Of a DNA stretch of 64,000 nt, positions 22,135 through 32,961 are shown piece by piece. Within the stretch, counting starts at the first letter, position 1; each line of letters opens with the position of its first letter. This DNA comes from Prorocentrum cordatum. Its lineage: Eukaryota; Sar; Dinophyceae; Prorocentrales; Prorocentraceae. The notes under the pieces are model-generated. The model ran no database searches, was not told the DNA's origin, and saw nothing but the letters and a program-made list of their open reading frames with translations. The position numbers and the translations under genes are program-made. The stretch lies in the NCBI GenBank assembly GCA_963575745.1, contig CAUYUJ010017660.1, forward strand, positions 503,501 through 567,500. Direction: 5' to 3'.

Positions 22135-22540
22135 GGCGACGTGCCGGAGACCTCCCTCGAGGCCGCAGCAGCACCAGCGAGTTTTCGCTAACCCGAGCAT
22201 CTTGTACGCAAGGAGGTCAGTCAGCTGGTCCGTCGGGATCCCACAACACCTCTCCACTTTCTGTTGATCATTCAGGATGTTCGGGCAATGCTTTGCATTC
22301 AGATCGGGATAGCCGCAGCAGTGGCCTGCCACCCCGCTCCTCAACCACGGTCCCTTGGGTTCGAGGTTGTCAGTTCAGCCCAATGCCAAACACTACTTCG
22401 GATCTCAATGTTTATTTACTCGCTGGGAGCGTCCCCTCAACAAGGCCTATTGGGCCCTTGCCAAATACTGGCACTCAGCTACCATCAGTGCCCTCCCGCA
22501 TCTCTTGGGCGTTTCATGTCTTGGGGGCGTCAATACGGTC

Positions 22541-25075
22541 CACATCTATACCGACGGTTCGGGAGGCTCCGCTAAGGGTGGGCCTTCATGGGCCTTCGCG
22601 GTCTTCTTGGAGGACTCCTCTGGGAACATGTCTTTCTTGGGCTTCGAGGGCGACTACGTGGGCGCTGAGGCGTCTACAGAACCGGGGTCTCTTGCTGCAG
22701 AACTTCAAGGTGCTCAGTGGGCCCTCGCATGATTCCCCCAGTCCGACTGCGCGAGCTTAACCCACGAATGTTCCCTCAATGTCCATTGCGACAACAAGGA
22801 GGCCCTACGAGTTGCTCGAGGAGGGCCCTGGGAAGGACGGTGTCTCATATGCGTGTGGAGTTAGACAGCATTGCACAAGTGACTGCGCATTTCGCACGCA
22901 ATCTTCGTTGGGAGCACGTACCGGGTCTTTCCAATCATGCATGGAACGAAATGGTTGACACGATTGCCACATTGGTTTCCCTTGGGAAGGGTAACCTACC
23001 TCGCCCAGATCGCAGATGGCGAGCTTGCCTCAGTGACCTACAGGCGATGCAGTGGCTGTGGCTCCGCTTCGAGCCGCTCAGGATCCAGCAGCAGTATCCA
23101 CCCACGGGTGATGAGCGCATGCCAGACTTTGTTGAGACAGCCGCGGACAAGGCCTCCGCCTTGCATCATCTTCTGCGTTTTTCTGTTCGGTATTCTTCTG
23201 AAGCCGAGGTACGAGAGAGCGCGAGCGCGCCATCCCCCACCACAGCTTATTCTCGGCAGATGTGGGTTGCAGCAGCCAATGTGTTGTCTCTCAGCCCAGG
23301 CAACAGCAAGCATCGCTCTCATGCTCGTCCGTCTGGCCTCTACCTTTCAGGACGTATGGAACTACTCAGCACGGCTTTTAAGCAACTGTCTTTGTGCATT
23401 GTGGGCACTGTCGAGACACGCTTCCCTCGCTCTGGGGTTTCTAGCGCGCGCCCGCATCGCATCGCACGCGCCGAGGCCGACAGCAAGCACACAGGTGGGT
23501 GTTCACTTTGGCTACGCACTGCCTTGTGAAATTATGCTTGGGATCCGCATAGCTCCCAAGCACTGTTGTGTTCTGGCAGCCGCCCCTCGCTACCTACTAG
23601 TCGCCGTTCGCGTGGAATCGTTCGCTTTGGACGTGCTCGTTGCGCGCGCACCTCGCAGCGAGTAGCCGGAGCACGAGATGCGGTCCTGGCGGGCCCATCT
23701 AGCGGGAGTTCTTCACGACCATCGCACCCCAGGAGTCGAGCTCGTTTCGCTACTGGACGCCAACGCCAGGATCGGTTCGTCTATTTCCAGGTTCGTCGGC
23801 CCTATTGCGGCCGAGGCGCAGAACCTTCCAGGCCAGTGCTTCCACCAGTTTCTGGAGGACTCAGAGCAATTGGTGCCCTCTACGTTGTTGGAGTCTCATG
23901 TGCCGTCGGCCACCTGGTGCCCTCCGAAGTCCCATGGTCTAGTATCTGGGCGCCGTATCGACTGCGTCACTTGCTCGTTCGGTGTGTCGGTTACTTCGCA
24001 GCATGTCGTCGCGGGCGTTGATTTGACCATGTCTATTGTGGATCATCTCATGGTTGCCGCGCTCGCCCCGCTACCTACCGCACGCCCCGCCTTACGAGCA
24101 TCGGGGGGGCACAAGATCAAGTGCGACCCCGCCAGCTTCAGAGATCCCGCAGCTGCAGCACGCTTCAAGGAGTTACTTCTACAATGTCCTGCCGTGCCGT
24201 TTACAGTCTCGCCATCTTCCCACTGCCAGGTGCTCAACGATCATCTTCGCCACTGTTTGGAAGAAGCTTTCCCTGCGAGGACGTCCTCTTCAGGACGCAG
24301 CCCGAGGCAACCCTGGGTTTCCACCGAGGCCCTGAAAATGATAGACGCGCGCGCATCCCAATTACGCAGCTACCGACGCATCGGATTTGCGTGCTTGAAC
24401 TTGCAGATGGCTTTGGTGTTTCACGTCTGGGCCGAAACGTTGAGGGGTCCTTGGGTCTGCTTACGCACCACGCAGTGGAAGTTATCAGATCGTGAACCAG
24501 GCGCCCTCAGTTCTCGCCGGCAGCATCGCCACGCTCACCTGGCGGCTCTCTTCAGGCCAGCTTTGCTGGAGCTTGGATTTTACATTGACGACCAGTCGCT
24601 CATTAACGGTGCGCACAAGGCGCGCAGGAAACGCTTCTGCAAGCCGTCTACGGGCTACCTCACCTACTTTCGGCTGTGGGAACGGCTTTGGGGCTCCCGA
24701 GCAGATCGCCTACAGTCTGGGCGATGCACCTTGGAGGACATGCATTGGGTGCCCCCTGGCTTCCCTGGGCAGTCTGGGTTCATGGCGCGTTGGAACTATT
24801 CAGTTCGCATGGGAGGCCTTTGCTTAGCAGCCCGCGTCGTCGCCCTAGAGGTCATGACTCGCTTCGTCACGCATCGCATCAACCTCGATGCTCGCGCGCG
24901 CGCGCACTCACGCGCGCCCAAGGTGTTTCCTCGGCCTGGTCTCGGCAAGATTTCAAGGAGGCGTTTTCGAAACTCAGGGCCATGGGAGCCTGCTCTCGTC
25001 GCAAACGCTCGGTTCGCCCCCTTCCTACCCTACTCGGAGTCGACGGCAAACCACTCGCATCGTTCCTCGAGGTAG
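22541..25075 (+). pseudogene. ORF2 of element 2, RNase H and endonuclease part
   Basis: RNase H begins HIYTDGSGGSAKGG at about 22541 and closes with WEHVPGLSNHAWNEMVDT near 22911 after a frame change around 22730. The endonuclease follows: VAAANVLSLSPG near 23266, IVGTVETRF near 23399, then, after another shift, SLLDANARIG near 23750, GRRIDCV near 23948 and VDHLMVAAL near 24039. The stretch to 25075 is the endonuclease-RT linker, again with frame changes. The order RNase H then endonuclease repeats that of element 1. Confidence 0.7.
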
Positions 25076-27352
25076 CAAATCGCTGGCTTCAGCACTTTAG
25101 CTACGAGGAGGCCGCACCTGTCATACCGGAGACTGATCTGCTTTGGTTCCTGGACTCTCACCCCGCCCTCGACGCGTCGGTGACGCACAATGTGGACATT
25201 AACATAGAGGACGTGCCGTCCCTCGCAGTCACTCAGCACGCGTTGTCCTGCGCCAAAGCCTCGGCGGCAGGGCCCGACGGCATCCCAGGCGCAGTGTTGA
25301 AGCAGTTTGCGATTTTACTTGGCAGGTATTTCCATCCTTTGTACGCTCAGAGCACGGTGCGCATTTGTGAACCTATTCAATGGAAGGGTGGATTTTACTG
25401 GAGTCTCTTCAAAGTCGGGGTTCCCTATATTCCCTATAGCGTCAAAAATGATCGGTCCATCCTGGGCTCCTCCCAAGTTGGCAAACGCTTTCGTGCTCTT
25501 ACGCGTGCCAGTGCTGTACCATGCCTCACGGATGCGGTGGGAGTCAGACAGTTCGGAGGCATCCCAGGTCGAGGCACGGAGTTTTCTGCATTGGAGTTTC
25601 GTGTATTTCAACAGAGAGCCGAGGCCGACAACAAGTCAGTCATGATGCTTTTCGTCGATGCGGTGCAGGCTTTCTACAAATCGGTTCGGGAGCTGGATTT
25701 TCGCACCTCCGCTAGCGACGAGGCTGTGGCAGCCCTTCTGAAGTTCTGCGGTCTCCCTGCGGAGGCTACTCATGAGCTGGCCGAATACATTAAGCATAGT
25801 ATTCCGATCCTGGAGCAGTGTCGCGTGTCCGCTTTTCGTCGGGGGCAGTTTTCGGATTCGTATGAACAGTCCTGGCTCTGCATTCGGGACGGGGGCGGAG
25901 TGGCGTTCCCTTCCTTGGGTTCAGGACCTGGTCAGCAGCTTGGGGACGTCGTCTTCAAATTCGTTATATCCAGAATCATGGCCACAGCTCAGGAGGGTCT
26001 TCTCGAACTGGGAGTAGGTCTCCATATCCCGTGCCACCTCTCATCTTCGATCGCAGTCTACCGTGCTCAAGGAGCACATGCAGAAGCACCGGTGCACCAG
26101 TGCCATGTCTTGGACGGTGCCTTTTTGTTTCGCTGGACGTGCGAGTGATCTCTTATTTCAAGCGCCGTTTGTTGCAGCAGTGGCCATTGGGGCCTTTACG
26201 TCCCTTGGCCTCCAGATCAGTGTTAAGCCAGGTAAGTCAGCCTTCATGTTTCAGTTCAGAGGTCTGACGTCTGAGATTGCCAAGCGTGTACTGGTACATG
26301 AGCTACATGACACTATTCATACTCACACGCACACACATTGGGTGATGTTGAACTTCATCGGGTTCAGGAGTATGTTCATCTTGGGACAAAACATGACATG
26401 TCGGCCTCTATGGGGCCTGAGCTGGCACACAGGCTCCACAGTTGCTCCCAGGCCTGGAAGGTTCTCAAGTCCAAGGTGCTCAAACACAAGGTCATTGACA
26501 AGCACGTGGCACTTGCAGTCTTGGTTTCCCTGGTATGCTCTGGGAGGCTTTTTCCAGGCCCGTACTTGGGGATTTCTTTCGTCTGCGCAATGCCGTCACC
26601 TGCAGGACGGCCTGATGTCGCATTATAGGGTTATCGCCAAGCTCCCGAGGACGGGCGACTCAGGAGCTTCCCATGATTGCGTGCTCGCGCAAGTGTGTCG
26701 ACCACCTTTGCAAGCCCTCCTTTCCGCTTATCGACTTCGTTTGTTCGGTCGTCTACTTCGGACAGGGCCTCCTCACATACTGGCTCTAGTACATGATGCC
26801 ATGCGTCTCTCGTCGGGGACCTGGGGCCAGATGATTATGGATGATCTTCGTTGGTTGCAGTTGTGCTCCCATCGTTTTCATGACTTCGCCGACCCAGAAG
26901 CCGACATGTCGACCTGGGAGCTCGAAGCCACGAAATCCCCGTCGTCGTGGAAGCAAACCATCAAGCAGGCCCTCGGATCCCATGTTAGGCATTTGCAAAG
27001 GGACACACTTGCTAGAAGTGCAGAGGCGCACATACTCAGTGTTCTCGAGTCTGCAGGCGCGCCGCCAGCATGGGGCGATCCTCGCCACCGTTTACGAGCA
27101 CAGGGGCAAGCGGACGCCAACATACATTGTTGTTTGTGGTGTTCTATGAGGTTTGCTCGTGTTCGTGGGCTACGTGCCCACATTCAGCGCAATCATCATT
27201 CCAGGGTCGATTTCATTCGGAATTGCCTAGGGCCCGAACTTCATTGTCGTTCCTGTTTTCAACGGTTTGCTCATCGATCGGCACTCGCGGCGCACTTGGC
27301 ATTCGACTCTCCGCGATGTGCGGTAGGTTTGCTTATTGCTGAGCCACGCTGA
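24676..27352 (+). pseudogene. ORF2 of element 2, reverse transcriptase and zinc finger
   Basis: The RT fingers and palm run in one frame to 26148: AGPDGIPGAVLKQF near 25269, QWKGGFYWSLF near 25379, motif A MLFVDAVQAFYKSV near 25645, motif B GPGQQLGDVVFKF near 25927 and a shortened motif C VLDGAFLF near 26107, where one Asp codon and one base appear lost. The next frame (26063-27352) gives GRASDLLFQAP, motif D, the thumb, and then a C2H2 finger CCLWCSMRFARVRGLRAHI and LHCRSCFQRFAHRSALAAH without any break. This shows that RT and finger belong to one polyprotein. TGA at 27350-27352 ends it. Confidence 0.75.
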
Positions 27353-27355
27353 GCG

Positions 27356-29205
27356 GTGGCTGAAGATCGGCGACTGCAGCAGGCAGAAAACGAACGCCTC
27401 CGAGTGCAGCGCGCAGCAGGACAGGGCCGCTGGCGCACGGAGGTACCCGCTACCAAGCTAATCGGTTCGACTCGGCACGAGCTTATTCGAGATATTTCCT
27501 GGCCCCTCTCCCAACGCGACGCTCTCCGCGTCCTGCTCGAGACCGACCCTGCCATCCCCAGCGGCAAGATTGACCAGTACCTTCAGATATTCTCTGATGA
27601 ACCACCCCCGAGGACCCTTCTCTAGAGGTCCCGTTCTACGTGTACAATCCTTGTGAATGCTCGGGAATTTCCACTACTACGGTGCCGATTCGAATTCGCA
27701 GACCTACCCTGCACGCGTTGAACCTCTACTGCGGACGCAGGAGGCAGGGCGACGTGCAGTGGCATGTAGAGTGTACTTGCACGCAGCCGTCCATAGAATT
27801 GATTGTACTCAGCGTGGACATTGAAATTGATGCAGTTCGAGGGGACCTCACACGAGAGAGCACGTTGTTAGAATGGATTGAACACATCAGATGCCGCCGA
27901 GTGGTCAACACTGGGGGGGGGGCTTGTGAGACATGGTCCGCTTCCAGGTGGCATGAGGGAGGCCCCCCCCCACTCAGGTCCTCCGACGACGTGTGGGGTA
28001 TGCCGTGGGTGTCTTGGCGACAATCTGAGCATCTTCGAGTGGGTTCTCAACTTTTACATTCTCTGGTTCGGCTTCTAGCAGAACATCTGAGGGCAGGCGC
28101 GGGGGGGTGGCTAGAACACCCCTCCCCAGCCACATGGGCCCCTAGGGCCCCTTCCAGTTTTAGATGGCGGCCCATGGAGGCCATTGCTGCCGCGCCCTGT
28201 GCGCGAGTTACATCTTTCGATCAATGCGAGCACTTGGATCCACAGGTGAATCCCAGCACGGTGGGCCGTGCGCCCACGACCATTCTGTCTATTCGCATGG
28301 GGACCCCGCCGGGTCTCCTTCAGGCCACTCCTGGATCAGGTAGGTGTTCTCACGGGCGCCAGGCCCATCGCACGCTTTTAGGAAAGAATGCTGCAGGGCA
28401 GTTCCATACGGCTTCTAAGAAGACCTACCCGTCCAGCCTGTGCCTCGCCCTAGCCACAGCTATCGTGGATAGCGTCAGTGCACTTCTCTCCCCGTCCTCG
28501 GAGCCTCCCTCCTCATCCGACGATGACGGTTGCGACTTGGCGGAGTGCCCGCCCGATCTGCAGGAAGTTCGAGAGTCCCTCTGCGATTTTTTCGTTTCCT
28601 GGGACCGTGAGGCTCAACAAAGTTTCGAGCCTGCCCTTGATTTCGCAGGGATCAGCAGGAGATCTCGGCCCAGGGTCCAGCACGAGAGTTTTCGTTTTCA
28701 CGACTCTGATTCGGATGAAGCCGAGGAGACTTCAGAAGCTGCTCGGCCCACCTCTGACCCTGTGCTGCCCCCCCCGGAGATTCCCGAGGATGCCGAGGCG
28801 GAGCAAGAGGTGGCAGATCAGCTCCTCGGCTCCCAGGAGGAGCAGGCGGCGGACTGGTTGTTGTCTCCTTCCTCCCTTGCCTTGCCTCCGCCTCCCCCGC
28901 CTGCTCCCCTCCCTCTCTCCTCCCAACAACTGGACCACATCGCTGCCAACAGAGCCCTGGCTCGGGCCAGGCGTGAGGAGCGTCGCCTGGCCGAGCGACG
29001 TGCACGAGTTTTGTCTCCCCCACCCCCCTCCTGCTTTGCAGATCCGCGCAGTATCGCGCAGATAGAGCAGGACCAAGCACATACTCGTGCCCAGCTCAAC
29101 GCGTGGTACAGCATGCCGAGCTCGGCCGGGTGGTGGGAAGGTTTGTTTTTAGCGCATCGTGTCACGCATGTGTGTCTGTCGGCCAGAGGACGAGTGCGGC
29201 AGTGA
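27356..29205 (+). pseudogene. ORF2 of element 2, C5-methyltransferase-like domain
   Basis: The frame resumes straight after the TGA at 27350, shifts near 27610-27640 and continues to 29205. It reads LHALNLYCGRRRQGDV near 27712, LSVDIEID, GDLTRES, TGGGACETWSASRW near 27910, GGWLEHPSPATW near 28104, SFDQCEH and KKTYPSSLC near 28418, collinear with element 1. The Cys of motif IV is kept although the PPC of element 1 is AC here, within a G10 run likely to have suffered length change. WLEHP fits the ENP-like motif VI better than in element 1. The C-terminal region is Pro-rich and basic. Confidence 0.6.
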
Positions 29206-29438
29206 CCGATACCGACGTTGAGCGAGCGCGAGCCTCCTGACCCCCCGCCCCCCCCCCTCCCGGAGGTCAGCGCGGAAGCCGGGAGCCACGTGCTCATGCG
29301 CTCCGAGGAGCCCCGCGCGGCGCGCAAGAAGCGTGCCAGGCGGGGGCGCCCCAGGCCGTCGTCGGCGACGATGTTTGAAGGTCTTCTCGGGTCGGACGAC
29401 ATCCAGGCCTCCCCAGTGGGGTTGGAGCAAGGGGGGGT

Positions 29439-29568
29439 GGAGGATCGCATCGCCGATGCATCGGCGATGCAGCTCGATCTGATGTGGAGCCTGATTTTCT
29501 TCACGCCAACTGCGCCCATGCATCGCCGCCGCCGCCGCCCATGCATCGGCGATGCGGCGCGATCCTCC
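29439..29568. mobile_element. MITE-like hairpin element
   Basis: About 130 bases bounded by GGAGGATCGC (29439-29448) and its exact complement GCGATCCTCC (29559-29568). The left half holds a perfect 24-base palindrome at 29447-29470 (half-site GCATCGCCGATG). The right half repeats CATCGGCGATGC and CCCATGCATCG around a CCGCCG run. No coding capacity; could fold into a long hairpin. Confidence 0.6.
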
Positions 29569-30111
29569 GACCCAATCTACTCGGACCACATGTGAGAGGC
29601 TTCCAGGGAAGGGGATGAGTGGGGTGTGCGGGTAACGAACTCTGCTGCGTGCAGCTGGTTTCGGCCCCGCCGCTGGTCACTCTCCTCGATACATGGTCGC
29701 ATCCAGCGCCCAGTGGCGCCACGAAAGCCACCTGCGTGAGCTGATCCGCTAAGGCCACTTGTGACGTCCCCTCTTTCGTCCGCCCCGATCTTTGAAGGTC
29801 TTCGAATTCGTCGATGACTTTCGGCGGTTTGCGGTGGTCGTCGGAGATGTTCGGAGGTTTTGGGAGGTTATCGCAGGCTCGGTGGATCTCGGAAGCTCCC
29901 AAGGGTCGTCGTCTTCGAAGAGTTTTATTTTTTTCCAACCCTCCTGTGTTGGGTACTTGTTTTGAATAGAGCACTGTGGTGTGGTCTCCACCTTCCTCCT
30001 CCTCCCGCCTCCTCTCTCCCCTCTTCGTCTCTTCTCTTGCTCTTACCTCCTCATCCTCTTTTCTTCGCTCCTCCTCTCCTCGCTTGCTTTTTACCTATCT
30101 TTACCTCGCCA
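29569..30111. other. Intergenic, no gene seen
   Basis: Contains TTCGGCGGTTTGCGG-like G/T-rich sequence and a C/T-rich block (29985-30110) leading into the satellite. No recognisable protein or RNA gene. Confidence 0.4.
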
Positions 30112-31175
30112 TCTCTTGGGCGCTGCGATCTGTGAAACTGTCGCCACTTTCGAGGGCTGCTGGGGTGGCCAGCGAAATGACGCCCCACGGGGACTCAGAT
30201 TAGACCTCGCCATCCCTGGGGGGCTGCGATCTGTGAAACTGTCGCCACTTTCGAGGGCTGCTGGGGTGGCCAGCGGAGTGACGCCCCACGGGGACTCAGA
30301 TTAGACCTCGCCATCCGTGGGGGGGCTGCGATCTGTGAAACTGTCGCCACTTTCGAGGGCTGCTGGGGTGGCCAGCGGAGTGACGCCCTACGGGGACTCA
30401 GATTAGACCTCGCCATCCCTGGGGGGCTGCGATCTGTGAAACTGTCGCCACTTTCGAGGGCTGCTGGGGTGGCCAGCGGAGTGACGCCCTACGGGGACTC
30501 AGATTAGACCTCGCCATCCCTGGGGGGCTGCGATCTGTGAAACTGTCGCCACTTTCGAGGGCTGCTGGGGGGGCCAGCGGAGTGACGCCCTACGGGGACT
30601 CAGATTAGACCTCGCCATCCCTGCGGGGTCGCCACTGCTGATCGACGTCAGATTAACTGCCATCGCTGCGATCTTGTCGCCACTTTCGAGGGCTGCTGGG
30701 GTGGCCAGCGGAGTGACGCCCCGGGGACTCAGATTAGACCTCGCCATCCCTGGGGGGCTGCGATCTGTGAAACTGTCGCCACTTTCGAGGGCTGCTGGGG
30801 TGGCCAGCGGAGTGACGCCCTACGGGGACTCAGATTAGACCTCGCCATCCCTTGGGGGGCTGCGATCTGTGAAACTGTCGCCACTTTCGAGGGCTGCTGG
30901 GGTGGCCAGCGGAGTGACGCCCTACGGGGACTCAGATTAGACCTCGCCATCCGTGGGGGGCTGCGATCTGTGAGACTGTCGCCACTTTCGAGGGCTGCTG
31001 GGGTGGCCAGCGGAGTGACGCCCTACGGGGACTCAGATTAGACCTCGCCATCCGTGGGGGGCTGCGATCTGTGAGACTGTCGCCACTTTCGGGGGCTGCT
31101 GGGGTGGCCAGCGGAGTGACGCCCCACGGGGACTCAGATTAGACCTCGCCATCTCTGGGGGGCTGCGATCTGACG
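30112..31175. repeat. 101-bp satellite, about ten copies
   Basis: Tandem units marked by CTGCGATCTGTGAAACTGTC, GCCACTTTCGAGGGCTGCTG, GGTGGCCAGCGGAGTGACGC and GGGGACTCAGATTAGACCTC. Starts at about 30123, 30224 and 30326 give a period of 101-102 bases. One unit near 30620-30680 is shortened and rearranged. Copies are highly alike, so expansion is recent. The array ends abruptly at 31175 just before the DIRS-like element. Confidence 0.95.
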
Positions 31176-31488
31176 CGTTCGCTGGACGTCATCCAGGACG
31201 CCTATCAGGAGTGCTCGAGGGCCAGAGCTCATCTTCGAGGTACCTGCGACAGCTCGCAGGAGGAAGCTTGCTCGAAGTTCTCGCTAACGCTTCTGTTCAT
31301 CTTGGGCTTTGTGGTGGGTGCGCTTCTCACCTTGCTGGGGTCGTGTGCAGTATCCCTTACCCGCCGCTCTGCGGCTTCGAGTCATCGTGAAGTGGTACGC
31401 CAGGCTCCTTTGGTCGACGCTCCCGCTGTTCACCCAGCACCTCTCGCTCTCACACGTTCAGCGGCAACCCCGGTTTCTCTCAGGGCCC

Positions 31489-32676
31489 ATGTCTAAGAGC
31501 CTGGACATCCCCGAGCGCCAGGTGCTCATCAGTTTCTGGGACGACCCGAACGGGCTGCGGTACCACGGACGGGTCTTGCTTTTCGCCACTCCCACTCCGG
31601 GAAAATGGATTGTGGGGACACCCGACTTCGATGTTCAGTTCGCCGACTTGTCAGAGCATCGCGTCATCCCCCTCGGCCGCGACGAGGATCTGCCCAGGCG
31701 GTACCTGGCCGAGACCTACTTCTTCGACGTGCCGATCGAGCCAGAGTCGCTGGCTCGCATGCGTCGTGAAGGGCGCGACCTCCTCGAGGTCTTCGGGCTG
31801 GTTGGCGCCGCCGGCGCTCTGCCGCAGTGGGGCCGCTGGCGTGTCGCGGATCCCGCGCACGTTGCCTTCGGCGACGAGATCCCCAAGGGTGTGATCGGCG
31901 ACGGCGATCAGATGGTCATCCGCGAGAACACGGCGCTCCTTCGCATCGACGAGGAGTGGGTCGCTGCCGCCCTGGTCGAGGAGTCCGAGCTCTCCGAGTG
32001 GAAGCGCTAGAAGGCCGCTGGACCAGGGCGCGACCCACGCCTCCTCGGCGACGAGCACGTGGGCGGTCAGCCGCGCATGAGTTTCCCGACCATCGCCAAG
32101 ATGTCACGTCCAGTGAACCGCCCAGGGTGGCCTTTCCAGGGCAATGCAGCGGCGCCGGAGCTTCAGCGTGCGCTGATGACCGCCAACCGCGACTTCACCA
32201 GCCACCACCTCGACTGGCGGACCAATTCGGGGGTGAGCCAGCACGGGGTAGTCTGCCGCGTCCATCGGCGTCTCTGCGAGACGCTGTCGCCCCTCTACTC
32301 GTACGACCAGGTCGGCCCCGCGAACGTGGCGGGCGCCGAGTACCTCAGCCGCTGGCTGTTCGAGGTCGCGACGGCGGTCCGCCGCGGCCCGAAGGTGCCC
32401 GACTTCGCGAACCTGGAGGGCATCTTCGCGGCACCCCTCGGCGAGGATGGACGCGCTTTGCTCCCCGAGTTCGGCAACTTCGCGTCGGGCCTTCAGCGGG
32501 GCGAGGCGCAGCGCCTCAAGCAGATGCGCCTCTGGCACGGGGGGGCGGGCCACCAGGCGCAGGGCGGCGGAGGAGGCGGCAGCAGGGGCTCAGGCGAGGA
32601 GGCAGGCCGCGGCCGGGGCCGTGGGCGCGGCGGAGGCCGCGGCCGCGGCGCCGAGGCCGCCCACGACGGCGGCTAG
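31489..32676 (+). pseudogene. Gag-like region of DIRS-like element
   Basis: From ATG 31489 a 173-codon frame ends at TAG 32008-32010; the same frame continues to 32676 and ends in a Gly/Arg-rich tail (RGRGRGRGGGRGRG) typical of nucleic-acid-binding gag ends. An upstream frame at about 31270-31380 encodes a hydrophobic helix (FSLTLLFILGFVVGALLTLL) preceded by acidic residues and may be a gag N-terminus separated by a frameshift. Function is inferred from position and composition; no family motif was recognised. Confidence 0.5.
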
Positions 32677-32961
32677 CCACCCCGGGGGCGCGGCGGCGAG
32701 GTTCAGAGGGAGGAGGCTAGCTCGGCTCCATCCCCGACGACGTTTGCCTCGCCGCCGCCTTCGCCGAGCTCGACGTGGGCGCCAAGCTGATCGAGGCGAC
32801 TATCGTGCGCTTCGTGGCCGTGCTCACGGCGATCCCCCCCCCTTCCGGTTCTTCGCCGATGGGGGTTCGCGCGCGGTTGCCGCGGTCGGCAGCCTTCGTG
32901 CGAGAGACGGTGCAGGGGGGCGCTTCGCTCCCTCAACGCACTTGATGCCCCGTCTCGGGCC

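Larger units (their letters stand above)
20791..29232 (+). mobile_element. LINE-type retrotransposon 2, tandem to element 1
   Basis: About 8.4 kb, same family and orientation as element 1, starting directly downstream of it. The 5' UTR shares CCTCCTGACC and AGCCGCCGCCCCGGCTC-like sequence and, just before ORF1, CATCACAGCAGTCA. Its coding parts are more broken (at least four frame changes and a TGA at 27350-27352). Another CCTCCTGACCCCC begins at 29233, right after its 3' end, as would be expected at a third tandem junction or a target duplication. Sequence divergence from element 1 is high, so the pair did not arise by a recent duplication. Confidence 0.75.

Noticed and set aside
29218-29595. 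Plus-strand frame with Pro-rich start and basic patch (RAARKKRARRGRPRP)
   Set aside because: It runs through the hairpin element and has no domain; possibly a tail of element sequence, not supported as a gene.
30112-31175. CRISPR-like array
   Set aside because: Units are contiguous 101-bp tandem repeats with no unique spacers, and the host is a eukaryote.
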